Assembly: GCA_946699065.1 (NCBI GenBank) | Contig: CAMPDV010001939.1 | Span: forward strand, 1-64,000 | DNA: 64,000 nucleotides | From: Loxodes magnus | Lineage: Eukaryota > Ciliophora > Karyorelictea > Loxodida > Loxodidae | Reading direction: 5' to 3' | Notes under the pieces: generated by a model | What the model saw: only the letters and a program-made list of their open reading frames with translations | Told to the model about the DNA's origin: nothing | Database searches by the model: none | Translations under genes and position numbers: made by a program | Shown here: one piece after another, positions 45,290 through 57,140 of the stretch | How the letters are laid out: each line of letters starts with the position of its first letter | Position numbering within the stretch: the stretch's first letter is position 1

Positions 45290-45857
45290 TAATTATTATT
45301 AATAGTATCCAATTCATATATTCATAAGAAGGAATAACAAGGAGCATTTTTATTAAAATGGAACTAGCAATAATATAGCATACTACAGCATACTACAGCA
45401 AAATGAAATTATATAAATAGCTTAAGTATTTAAGAAGAAACTTTGATAATCTAAACATTGAGTTAGATTAAATCTTATATTCCAGAAATTTACTTCTATA
45501 AAGGGATTTCTTATATATTTAAGGATTATGAAGAAGCGATAAAATTCTTAAGTACAGTTGCTAAGCTCGATATTACGCCTACAAATGCTAGTAAAGATAC
45601 TTATCAATATTCAAAAATTTAAAGGATCAATCAATGCTTGAACAGTTCTAATAATTCAGATCTTAATCTTCTTGATGTCTAATCCTCAATCCTCAATCCT
45701 CTTTCTATCAATTTAAGTGGAAACTAAATTCTGATTATTCATTATAACTAACTTCGTTAGCTTGCCATCCTTTCAATTTATCCTAATACATGATATACTG
45801 CTATTACAAACTAAATATATTTTTAAACCTAATATAAAGATAAGATGTAATAAGTGA
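45290..45857 (+). pseudogene. TPR-like gene fragment cut at block B
   Basis: A plus-strand frame reads NSLSIQEETLIIQTLSQIKS, then EIYFYKGISYIFKDYEEAIK, a good TPR-like helix pair. A Ser/Leu/Asn-rich segment (LNLLDVQSSILNPLSINLSG) follows and continues to the left edge of block B at 45,858, where it stops making sense. No convincing start codon. It mirrors the situation at 37,665, where block A also interrupts a plus-strand TPR gene, though the two host sequences differ. Confidence 0.45.
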
Positions 45858-47575
45858 AATGTAGAAAGAGTGGATAGATTTTACTTATAATTAAAAATTT
45901 ACGTGCTATAATTATTATGCCCCTATTCCCAAATGGTCTAACTCAACCGATACTTGCTTAATTTACTATTATAGTCATACTATAATAACCGCTTACTAAA
46001 TTCCTACTCGTTATTGTATAGTAGGTTTAGTGTACACAACACCTTTTTAACTTCATTTTTCTCCATGTTGGTAGATTTATCTGAATCGAATATATAGACA
46101 TGTTCTATTTGTGATTCGTTATTTCAAAACAATAGTTGTTAGCTTACTAGAAGTAAGCTGAAGTGATTAGAGATGGTAATGATAATTTATTATGTAACTG
46201 ACGTATGATTTTTCTACTGGATTTAACATTTAACAAGAATTCACATACTTATGTGTTTCTGAATAACTCAAATGCTAGTGTCTCTTAAGAGTTGTAAAGT
46301 AGAATAAATTTATTTATTTATTCTAAATAACCTTAAAGTACCTTTTAGGGTATTTAATACTTAACACTCTTTAATAGACTTCTAACTTTCATTATATCCC
46401 TGTCCTGAGATAATGAAAGTCCGATGCTAAAATCGAGGATTGCTCAACGATAACCGTTTAATTCTTCTGTTACATTTACTGAATGCTATCTTCAGAAAAA
46501 GTATAAATCTTCTTTCATTCACTCCTCCACCTGAAATAACTAAGATATTTTTCATCTATTCAAATTAGATGTAGTTCGATTAAGCTTTAGAAATTTCAAT
46601 AAGCTTTGAGAAAGCTTTTGTCTCTGAGTTGAAATTTATTACTAAATTAGAGTAATGCTTGATTGTATAATGCTTGAAGATCAGAAAAAGAGTGTGAAGA
46701 TCAGTTTAGTAATTGTATCAAATACTAGAAGTTAAATAAGATTTCTAAGAAAAGCTAACTTAATGTCTTTTCCTATTCCTATACTATCTTGCATCAATTG
46801 CGTTCTTCAAATGATTTTTTATCTATTAAATATTCTACTTTAAAAATTTTCACTTCATATTTGTCCATTACATTGATATTATAGTTATTTTCCCTTCATT
46901 AAATGTAATTTAGACTCTATAAGAGCTATTTTAAATCCAACTAAATTAACTTTTCCATTTCATTGTTCATATAATTAAAAATTAATTCTGATTTGCCACT
47001 TCCTACTCATAGAATTAGATATCAAACTATTTTTTCTTTCCAGTTTTAAATGAAAATAATGATTCAGTTAATTCCTCCATCGACGTATATATAGGAAAGA
47101 TTTTATAATTCTTCAGTCTTTGCTCATTTATCTAATTTCTTTAACCTTCATATTAATCAACAATTTCCACTTCTATATCTACCTCTGTTTATCCTTCATT
47201 TTGCTTTCTTATATTTAATTAAAAGCATCATAGATATCTCTTATAGTATTTTCTCTATGCTTTTATAAGTAATAAGCGAATACTATGCATATTTACTCTT
47301 AGTCTTCTTAGAAGTATAGCAATTTATAGTATTCTTTATATACGAGACATTCAATCTAGTTAGCAATTGTCTGCTGTTCAATCTTCTCTCTCAGGGAGTT
47401 GGTAAAATATAGTCTTTAACATCATAGACTCTACTTTAGTAACTTCACTACAAATATAACCACTTTAGCACTATATTTGAATCACTCAATCGAGTAGTTG
47501 AGACAAATCATATCCTTGTAGTTAAAGGATATAGGTAATTTAAATTTGGAACCAAAATTAAGTTAACATTACAAT
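45858..47575 (-). pseudogene. RING/B-box-like kelch gene, copy D
   Basis: The copy of 37,665-39,345 in block B. Here the RING-like and B-box-like parts are in one frame (MICLNYSIEWFKYSAKVVIF through CLVYKEYYKLLYFQEDQEQ and KHRENTIRDIYDAF), unlike copy C. Other frames break further downstream, for example near 46,126 where one A present in copy C is missing. Two of the putative zinc ligands of copy C are Tyr or Ile here. Probably non-functional, or affected by sequencing indels. Confidence 0.45.
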
Positions 47576-48078
47576 CATTAGTAGTTTTATTCCCATTTTA
47601 AGATAATAGTGACAGCAAATTTAATACATAAGATAGATACTATTTACTAGCTTAGGTTAGTTTCAGTTTGATTTACTTAAAAGAAAAAATAAAATAGAGA
47701 TAAGATAATCGGTTATGTGTAGGTAGAATGGAAAAATGGAAATGAAAATGCTTCTTTAGCGGATAAAAATAAAATTAGTTAAGAGGAGTTCCTTGAGTAC
47801 ATCTGAACTATAATATTTTCCCTTGTTAGAAAAAATGCACAAGAAGACACTCTAAGTGTTTGTATTTAAATATTATTACTCTGATTTACTTGGCAAAGCC
47901 TTTGATATTAAACCTTTCTTAAGCTTAAAATAAGTTTGAATTAAACTTCAGTTAAATATTAATAATATTCTTGATACTAAACTAAATTGGAAAACCTTAA
48001 ATGAATTTAAAGATTAGCAAATCTTAAAAGTCTGCATGATGATTTAAAATAGATTGGTTATTACAGAATCAAATATCA

Positions 48079-49063
48079 TCACAATATTTTTTTTAAGGCT
48101 TATGTTATTATAACCTTGGTAAATTTTAAAGCTTTTCCATTTTTGCAAATTATCTTTTATTGGAGCAATTTAAGCCATTATCCTAAAATCTTGTCTTTAA
48201 GTAAGTTGGATATCTCATCATTGTCTTAAAATAACTAAATATTTGCTTATAATGTATGCTAATTAACATTTTGACTTCTTTTTATATTTTTATCTTTAAA
48301 AGCAAATGAGGAGATATTTTTTAATTGTATATCTAAATGGCATGACTTTTTATAACTTTAGCTTACTGAATTTTACTTTGAGATATTTAACTCCTTCCTA
48401 CTTAATTCTAATGTTGCATAGAAATTATATAAAATTGATTGCTGTAATGTCTCTTTTTCATTACTTAGCATGGTCTCTTTTCAACAGGTTCTCTTTATTA
48501 CTTAAATTGTCCTTTGAGTTTATAAATATATCCTTAGTTATTGTCTCCAAATTTTTCTTTAATCCTTCTTACTCTTATAAAGTAGTTTCTTTTCTTCTGT
48601 TGCTTTATGTTTTATTTCTAATCTGTTAATTTATTTTCTTTTTTCATATTTATGAAATGCTTGATAGAACTTTAATAAAAGCATATAATGGGCTTCAATA
48701 TAGAATTATTTTTATTGTTAAGTAACCAGAATAATAAAATTAAAATTTTATTTTAAAGATATAAATCTTTCAGTTTATGTTTCTTCTATACACATTCTTT
48801 AAACCTTTTAAGTATATTAGACTATTTAGCATTGGATCTCTCTTTTTTCTTTACATTAAATATAAATTTTTTATTCTTTATGTTATTGAATTTAGTTGAT
48901 AGATTGGTTCTTTAAAGCTTGGTATGTATTTCAAATAGCTTTTATTCTCATTCTGCAAGAAATTTCTTGATAATTTCTTCTTATTTACTAAATTTCCTAT
49001 TAATTTTTTTAAGTGTTTTATCTCTTCCTGCAAGTTAAGCACTATCTCAATAAGCTATTCCAT
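48079..49063 (-). CDS. gag-like coiled-coil protein in block B
   Basis: The copy of 39,830-40,814, again 985 nt from ATG 49063 to a double TGA at 48076-48081, with only scattered substitutions. Conservation of the exact span, including the frame change, shows that the change is inherited rather than a random assembly error. Confidence 0.4.
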
Positions 49064-49535
49064 ATTAAATTATTTAGTCGTTAAGAATTAAAAAACTCTT
49101 AATAAGATTGATTTTATTTACTTCTGGGGTTTTTCTTAAAAGTAGGAATATCCAATTATTTAGAAATTTCCCTATTTGACTATTCAATAAACTAAAATTT
49201 TTAGGATTTTCGCTTTTATTTTAATTAGCTTAGAATTTTATAGCTTGTAGCGTTTATTTAATATAGATATAAGATAAATAAAAATATGATTAATAATTAG
49301 TAATTAATTAATAAAGCTTAAATAACTATATTACTTTATTATCTTCAAAATTAACTTTCTTAGAAGCAAATAATCCTTAAAATCTAATTATAACTATTAA
49401 AGCTTAAAACATCCTCAAAGTATCTATTTAGTAAGTATGATAAATTAATAATCTTAATTATGTAGATTATAGTGCTTTAATACCATACTATTATATTAAT
49501 ATTACTATTTTTATTTATTCCTTTATAAACAAAAG

Positions 49536-49607
49536 TGCGCTATCCGGGACTCGAACCCGGGTCAACTGCTTGGAAGGCAGTTATCCTAACCACTAGACTA
49601 ATAGCGC
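49536..49607 (-). tRNA. tRNA-Gly (TCC), copy B
   Basis: Sequence identical to 41288-41359: same cloverleaf, anticodon TCC, discriminator A. Confidence 0.97.
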
Positions 49608-50251
49608 CCTAATAAGCAATAAATCAAAAGCTTTTAAACCAAATTTAGGGATAATTAATAAGGAAATTTAAAGTATAGTTAATTAGCAGTTTATAATGAA
49701 TATGCTTATATACATAATAATAGCAAAAAATAGTAATTAATAAATCATTTAATCAAAGTTAAACTTTCAGAGATTCCTGCAAAATCTATTTTTTAATACA
49801 AAATTGAATAATTTTACTTATAGAGTCTTATTTAAGACTTAAACTAATCCTTTAACTATATAATCAAAATTTATTTCTTAGTTTCTAGTAAATTAACTGA
49901 TTTTAACAATTAAAGTGTTTTCGATGTTTTAGCAAACTTCAATTAGATCTAATTATTCAACAGCCCAAATTTTAATAAAATAGTTATTTAAAAAGCTCCT
50001 AAATATGCTTCATAAAGTAGCTAAAAATTTAAATAATATTTTAACATTGAAATTTAAGTCATCCCACATATCTGTAAACTAAGATGAACTTGATTATCAT
50101 TTTAATCTGACCCTAATACAAGATTTTAATATTAATTTAGATTGTTTGATGCTTATATCAATAATATCTTATGAATGAATGAAGCTTATTATAAAGGTAA
50201 TAAAAATATAAAATTTAATAATAGGAATTAAAGTTAAAATATTTTTAGTCT
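49608..50251. other. AT-rich spacer in block B
   Basis: Counterpart of 41,360-42,004; nothing recognised. Confidence 0.4.
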
Positions 50252-52718
50252 TCAACTCTTCTTCTTTTATAACTCTGATGCACTCTATTTTATGTTATCA
50301 ACTTCTGTCATAGATCTATGACTTATATCTGCATAATAAGAATTTCACTTCTATTTTATTTGCTCTAACTAAATTATAAAAGTATCTATGTCTGGTCTTA
50401 TTTTCACGTCGAAAGCTAAACATCTGTAGAATAGATCAACTAGTAAAGGTTCTTGTTATATTTCGATTGAAAACATAGGAATCATCTTATCAATATAAAC
50501 TATTTACTTTAACTAAGAATCTTAAACTGGATAAAGAAATCCTTCGTTGAATATTTCTACTCCTATACAACCTAAAGATCAGATATCGCTTTTTTTACTC
50601 ACTCTCTTTTCAAATTATTCAGGAGCCATTCATTGATGTTCACCTTTCTATTCTATTGCTCTTAATCAGTTATCTTAATTAAATAATCCAAAAGTTAGTA
50701 TTTTAGGACAATCTTAATTATCTAACAGAATATTAAGAGATTTTATTTCTTTATGAATTAAGTTTCTATTGTGAATAGCCTACAAACCTTCTGCTATCTA
50801 ACTAAGTAAGTTAAGTTTCTTATAGTATCTTAATTTATAGTGACAGTTTTTGAATAACTACATTGTCTAAATAATTTAGAATAAAGTTCCTTTATTCTAA
50901 AAATCAGTTAAAAGAGCGAGTTCTTAAGTATCGACTGCAAATCCTATAAGTTTTTAAACTCTTTAGCTATTTATTAAAATTAGTTCTTTGCATTCAAATC
51001 AGAACTAATCTATTATTTTATCGTTCTACTAGTTAAATACTTTAAATCCATACATGAATCCTTAGATATTAACCAGATAAGTCGTTCCGAAATCATCGCA
51101 AGCCAATTTCTACAATTCCCCTAGAAATTAATTGCTAGGAACCAAATCTCTATATTTCCATATTCTTATCTCATAATTACTATCTATTTACTATAGGAAA
51201 TTCTTTATCTATTCTTCTGTTATTCTATTCATTACTTAGCTTACTTAGATTATTTCATTTGTAACTGTTAGTTAGGGAATTTCTAAATTTGGATTAAGTT
51301 GTTTTGCTTTACTGAAGCATTCAAGTGCTTCTTAATTAAGATTTAATTTTTGAAGACAAAGACCTTTATCATAGTGAGCTTATGTATAACTAGAATTCAG
51401 CGATATAGCTGTGTCGAAACATTGGATGGCCTCAAGATAATTTTCTAATTTATAAAGAGAAATTCCTTTATTTTGGAAGCAAACTGGTTAAGTAGGATTG
51501 AATTTGATGGCTTAATTAAAACTTTAGATTGCTTCGTTATATTTCCCTAACAAATGTAGAGAAGTCCTTTATTGTAATGAGCAGCTACTAAATTAGAATC
51601 GAGTTTTAGAGCAATATTTAAGTTTTGGATTGCTTCATCGTATTTACCTAATTTTTTCAGTGCCATTCCTTTATTACCATAAACAACTGCATTGTTAGGA
51701 TCTAGTTTTAGAGCTTTATCTAAGCTTTAAATTGCTTCGTTGCATTTTCCTTATTCTATAAGCGCAAATGCTTTATTATAATGAGCTTCAATTAAATTGG
51801 AATCAAGTTTTAAAGCTACATTAAAGCTCTAAATTGCTTCAAAGTTTCTACCTAATTCTTTCAATGCTATTCCTTTATTAACATGAGCTGTTGCATTATT
51901 AGGATCTAGTTTTAAAGCGATATCTAAGCTTTAAATTGCTTCAATGTTTCTTCCTAATCGTATCAATGCAATTCCTTTATTGCTATGAGCAGCTACATTA
52001 TTATGATCTAGTTTTAAAGCGACATCGTAGCTCTAGATTGCTTCAATGTATTTACCTAATAGACTCAATGCAATTCCTTTATTACTATGAGAAACTTAAT
52101 CATTAGGATTTAATTATAGAGCAATATCAAAGCTTTAAATTGCTTCAATGTTTCTCCCTAATTATTTCAGCGCTATTCCTTTACTAACATGAGTTGCTGC
52201 ATTTTTAGAATCTAGTTTGAGAGCGATATCAAAGGACTAAATTGCTTCGATGTATTTTCCTAATGCTTTCAATGCTATTCCTTTATTTCCATGAGCAACT
52301 GCTAAGTTAGGATCTAGTTTTATAGCTTTATCTAAACTTTAAATTGCTTCGATGTTTCTACCTAATTGACTCAATGCATTTCCTTTATTAGCATGAGCAA
52401 ATGCAAAATTAGAATTTAATTTGAGAGCTTTATCATAGCTCTAGATTGCTTCATTGAATTTACCTAATCTTTTAGTACAATTCCTTTATTACAATGAGCA
52501 GCTACATAATTAGGATTTATTTTTAGAGCTAAATCGTAGCTCTAAATTGCTTCATTGTATTTGCCTAATTTACTTAATGCAAGTCCTTTATTACCATGAG
52601 CAGCTACAGCATTAGGATCTTTTATAATTGCTATATTTAGGTACTTGATAGCTTCCTGATAATTTCCTTGGATGAAAAATTAAATTGCTTATTTGATATA
52701 TTACTAAGCTTGAGACAT
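50252..52718 (-). pseudogene. TPR-pseudokinase fusion, copy B (two 1-bp deletions)
   Basis: The block-B copy of 42,005-44,662, from ATG 52718 to the equivalent TGA at 50252-50254. It has the same IHKEIKSLN and ILTFGLF substitutions, so the loss of catalytic Asp residues predates the duplication. It has fewer TPR units than copy A. At least two single bases are missing relative to copy A or to neighbouring repeat units: near 51,552 (TAGAGAAGTCC versus TAGAGTAAGTCC) and near 52,468 (a TPR unit one base short). The span is accordingly not divisible by three. Pseudogene or sequencing error. Confidence 0.7.
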
Positions 52719-53099
52719 TTTATAAATGTTAATAATAATTTAGTAATAATTAAAGCTTTTTATAGTTATTAATATACTTATATACTTTAGCTTTTAATGC
52801 TTTTAGTTTATAACTTTTATTTATTTTTGTTTCTTAATTAAAGTTATTTAATTACTCTTTTCTTTTCGATTTTTCATAAACATTAAAACTCATATTATTC
52901 AATTAATCTTGCTACTTTAAATGTAAACTTAAACCTACTAAATAGAAAGTTTGATAGGTTATAGTTTATCAATTCTAAGTATTGATAATTGCTCTTTTTA
53001 TTTTAAAATATGCTTATTTATATTTAAAGTTTTAAACTAAAAGAGTTTTTTGACATCTATAACTATAAGAATACTTTCTTCAATTATAGACGTTAGTAA
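52719..53099. other. spacer at the right edge of block B
   Basis: AT-rich, matching block A to about 53,030. No gene seen. Confidence 0.4.
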
Positions 53100-56000
53100 A
53101 TGTTTTTAATGCTTATTAATATAATCTTAATCTCATTAATTTTAATTACTCTTGCTATAATCTTATCTTTTATTTCTTCCTTTTTGCTTTTTCTATTTCT
53201 AATAATTCTAATTTTCTTAATATAAGTTTCTTATAAATCTTCTATTTATGAATCTAAATATCCCAACTAATTCTTTAGAAAGTAAGTTTATAGTCCTTAA
53301 TCAATAATATGAGATGTCTTAAGTTTTAATTCCAATCTTTTATGATAATCAATCCCTTATATTAGAATAATATGTACATTTAAAAATTTTCTCAAAAGCT
53401 TCATACTCTCCACACATACATTAGGATAATAACGATCTTAAAGATTCTTTCGAAAACTATAGAATTAGGATCTAAGTTTATATATGCTGATAACTTCTCT
53501 TCTATACTTTTATTTAACTTCGTATAAGTAATTTATGAAAATAGTTAAAGATTACTAAACTGCTCAGTATATATTTTAGCTATTTTCATTTTCATAAATG
53601 TTTAGTAGCTGCAATATATAAATATTGTTGTATTTTGTCTCTTATATGTTTAGTAAAAGTTTTAAATTTTATATTATTCTAGTAATTCTGCATATAGATA
53701 TTGTAAAGGTCTGATACTTAATCATAGTATTAAAATCCTTTTTTCCAGATATTAATAGAAAAAGAGTCTGTTACTTTCTGAAAATCAATAATTTCTTATT
53801 TCATTTTATAATTAATTAAAAAAATTAATTGCCATAATGTGCTTAAAAAGCAATCAATTCAGACCTTCATAGTATGACTAATTAAATTTTGAAGTTACTA
53901 CTTAAAAATACTTTTCTTGAAATCTTTCCATGCTTGATTCAATTTTTTTTAATTCCAGATACTCCTTTTGAATACTTCATGGTTCATTTCTCCTCCAATT
54001 TCTGCTTTAGGTAACGCAAAAAGTCTGCATAAAGTTTTAAATGTTAAAGAGTTACATTCTTATATCTCATCAGTAAAAATTAGCTTTCTTCATTGTAGCT
54101 ACATATTTGAATGTGATTCTTTGCAATGGGGATTAAAAATCCTTCGATGTAGAATAAATCCTAAATATATGAATGTTCTTTTAAAACAAAATGTTAATTT
54201 TCTAATCATAAGTTTAAGTTTTATTATTTCTAACGTTTCTTTAGAATTTAGATGTATTCAGATTTGGTAACTTTGATCTTTAAAGGAACTAATGCAAAAA
54301 ACTTTACTTGTTTCATTTATAAAACTCTACATGAACTTTGAAGATTTGGAAAGAGGAATGAAATCATCTGCCCATCCTCTTCAAGCGAAGCTAATACTCG
54401 AACCCTGGTGTTGAATTCCCAATAATGTACCTTTACTTTCCAAATATCTAATTACTATGTCATTTAAAAGCATTGCTAAAACTGGTCCATGCGAACTTTC
54501 TTAAATAACTTCATGGCATATTATATTGCTTTAGTGTTAATTCCATCTATAATAAATGAAGAATTTAGGTTTTTGTAAAAGAATTCTTAGGTTTTTATTA
54601 ATCCAAGTGGTAGTTTGACTAGACATAAAAAGTGTAAAGGAGAAAATAAGAAAGATTATACGTATTATGATGAGAAAAGATTTAAAATCACCTATCTCTG
54701 TCTTTAATGAGTTCTGATACATAGAATTATACTGATTCTTATTTGAGCATATTATGGCTAAAAGTTTTTTCTGTTTCTACTTTAAAATACAGAAAGAAGT
54801 TTTAAATTACTTAATTCTATAGCAAAAATCTTTGTAGTAAACTAGAACTTAAAATTTTAATACTTTTAGCAGGAACAAAAGATCTAAAGTTCTACTACAT
54901 AAATATAGATAATCAATTTATTTTTTCTACTCTATTTCCCCTTGGGAATTACATAGAGGATAAAATTAGAACAAAGTATTTTTAAGAAGTTACTTTAAGT
55001 TATAAAAACAAATCAGCTGCATAGATCTTCTGACAGTAGTTAGAGAAATTTAGAAATTCCTGAGATAAATTATACTAAATTTAGCAAGGAATACAGGAAG
55101 AAATAATTTCAATCTTTAAGTTGAGCACTTGATCTTGCAATTTTCAATATGAATTACATTCTTTTCATTATCCTGTGAAAAACGTGTTTTGTCCATGCGA
55201 AGGTAAAGATTTATTTAGGCTCGTTACAGTCCAAGGAAAACTCTCATCCAAACTAAGACTTTGGTACTGTAAAAGTGAGACAGAACATTTTGAAGTTTCA
55301 GGTAGTAATATCCTTATATTATCTTAGAGTATAAATGCATTTATTTATGGTTTCCAAATAAGTTTATGTTCTTTATTAACAGTGGCAGATTAAATGCCTT
55401 TTTTATTGTAATATGACTCCAAGATATGTCGTTTAATTCTTCTATTTAATACACTCATCTTCAAGTTTCAATTCAAATTCAAATATTTTTAGCTCGCCTT
55501 TTATAGAAATTGTATGACTTCACATTTACTAGTATTTATTTACAGAAAAATCCACTGAAAAATTCTATGAATTAATCTATGAGTTATTACATACTCTATG
55601 CAGAACAGAAAACTAGTATTAGGTCATCTAGCCAAGCCCTATATAAATAAATTTATATTATGCAAAATTGATCTCTAGTTGAGTGGTTCTTTCCTACAGA
55701 TATCTGATGACTATATAGTAGTGAGAGTCCAGAACCATGTGAACTCCATTTTTATAATGAAATCTGCGAGTAGTTTATCCATAGATGAAAAAAGATGAGT
55801 TCATTTTTGTAGAAAGATTCAAATGTCATATAAATCCCAGCGGTAGTTTTAATAAGATTTTGAAAAATTATCTTGCTCTCAATGTTTTCAAACATCTTCT
55901 TGACATCCATAAGAATGGCAAGGTTCTGTTCATAAAAAAGTTTGTAAATCCTTTCTGCTAAAACTAATTTATAGTTCCTTAATATAAAATAATAAGCTAA

Positions 56001-56490
56001 ATTGGTCTTAAATTTTTCCAATAGTTCTTACTACCTTTCTTGAAATAGAGATGATGATGGAACTATTCAATTTTTATGGAATCAATAGAGTCTAAATATT
56101 GAATGATAAAGCAGTGATATATTTAAAGTTTCTCTTCTCCATCGTACTTTATGAGTTCATCCTTTATTTCATCTAATTCAGTCACCCGACGATTGGGCTA
56201 AACTGAATAATTTCTTGATCTTATTAAGATTTGAAAAGTTCAAAATTTTGTAAATGATAAGACGGGTAACTGGTTTGTTAAGGATCTCTATAAATTAGAT
56301 ATTTTTCTGTCTACTGAACTAAAATGATTTTCTATGTAACATTTCTATATTTGTTGGACTCAAAGGTTTCAATGATTTGAAGATGATCCCTAAATCTATA
56401 CATCATACAAGTATTTAATAATATCAGCTGTTAAATAAACATTTATAGTTCCTACTATAAAAATATATCTCATTATATTGTCCCATAATT
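53100..56490 (-). mobile_element. second LINE: reverse transcriptase region, decayed
   Basis: Minus-strand RT-like sequence in several frames, from about 56,490 (MKSAELWDNIMRYIFIVG) to a Lys/Arg-rich end near 53,100. RT blocks seen are YFKKGSKNYWKNLRPIQL (about 56,020), the fingers motif AILMDVKKMFENIESKIIFQNL (about 55,900), two separate copies of the HGPVL-type block (about 55,730 and 54,490), and two catalytic-box candidates, AWLDDLILV (about 55,640) and GWADDFIPL (about 54,375). Two catalytic boxes about 1.3 kb apart suggest two overlapping or tandem fragments. No endonuclease domain was found. Confidence 0.6.
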
Positions 56491-56831
56491 CAGCACTTTT
56501 CATTTTCCAATGCTAGAAAACTAAATAAAGCAGTATTAGCTAATTTTTCAGGTAATTTAGTAGTGGTTCAAACTAGAAAAAATAAGAATGATTATTTTAA
56601 AAAGCAATGAAACTATAATTAATATATAATAAAAGGATTAGCAATCCATAATCTGTTATTAATACTAAAAGAACTATAAAATGAAAGAGTAAATAGAATA
56701 AAATGAATAAATTACTTAAACATAATTAAATCATATATCAATATTGTATGAAGCATCTAAAATTAAAGTTAAATTTATTGTTATTAGATATAAAAACCTT
56801 TAATAACTTATTATTGCTATCATTTATAAAA
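56491..56831. other. AT-rich spacer
   Basis: Nothing recognised. Confidence 0.4.
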
Positions 56832-56910
56832 TGTCTGAAGCATAATAATATGCCAAATTAGGAGAATAATTTATCAACCAAAAAAATTATCAGCAAGCTT
56901 GTTTTTGATT
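56832..56910 (+). pseudogene. 5' fragment of a TPR gene
   Basis: The sequence CATTTATAAAATGTCTGAAGC spans the start codon here and also at 36,541-36,561, and related start contexts precede the copies at 44,662 and 52,718. The first residues MSEAQQYAKLGEQFINQKNY match the TPR N-termini. After about 26 codons the reading loses TPR character. A stranded first-exon-like fragment or the remnant of a rearrangement. Confidence 0.5.
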
Positions 56911-57140
56911 AGCTATAAGCTAATTTACTGCCTTCTCTTTATAATTAGATAAGAGTAAGACTTCACTTTTATTCTTATTAGCAAGCCTAAAAATAAGGAT
57001 GAAAGAAGCTAGTCGCTTTTTAAGAAATATAGATTAGGATTAGTAAATTTGAATAGTAATACCAACCATTAGTAGAAATGGAATTTGGTAATTAATCTAT
57101 TAATTTTAAGTTTTTAGTTTTTCAAAGCAAGACGTTAAGG

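Larger units (their letters stand above)
45858..53030 (+). repeat. segmental duplication, copy B
   Basis: About 7.2 kb matching 37,665-45,180, offset by roughly 8.2 kb. Small indels and a few percent of substitutions separate the copies, so the duplication is fairly recent. tRNA-Gly and the gag-like ORF lengths are unchanged, while the TPR-pseudokinase and kelch genes carry private single-base indels. Confidence 0.85.

Noticed and set aside
40057..48629. Hydrophobic 107-codon plus-strand ORFs at 40,057-40,380 and 48,306-48,629, present in both duplicate blocks.
   Set aside because: They are the complement of the Lys/Glu-rich minus-strand gag-like coding stretch. Poly-Leu/Phe composition is the expected shadow of helical coding DNA on the other strand, and conservation follows from the block duplication.
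5431..49607. A suppressor tRNA for reassigned stop codons among the tRNAs in the window.
   Set aside because: Anticodons are GAA (Phe) and TCC (Gly, two copies). None reads TAA, TAG or TGA.
53968..54270. A plus-strand standard-code ORF of 100 codons.
   Set aside because: It overlaps the minus-strand reverse transcriptase region, which has clear RT blocks, and shows no features of its own.
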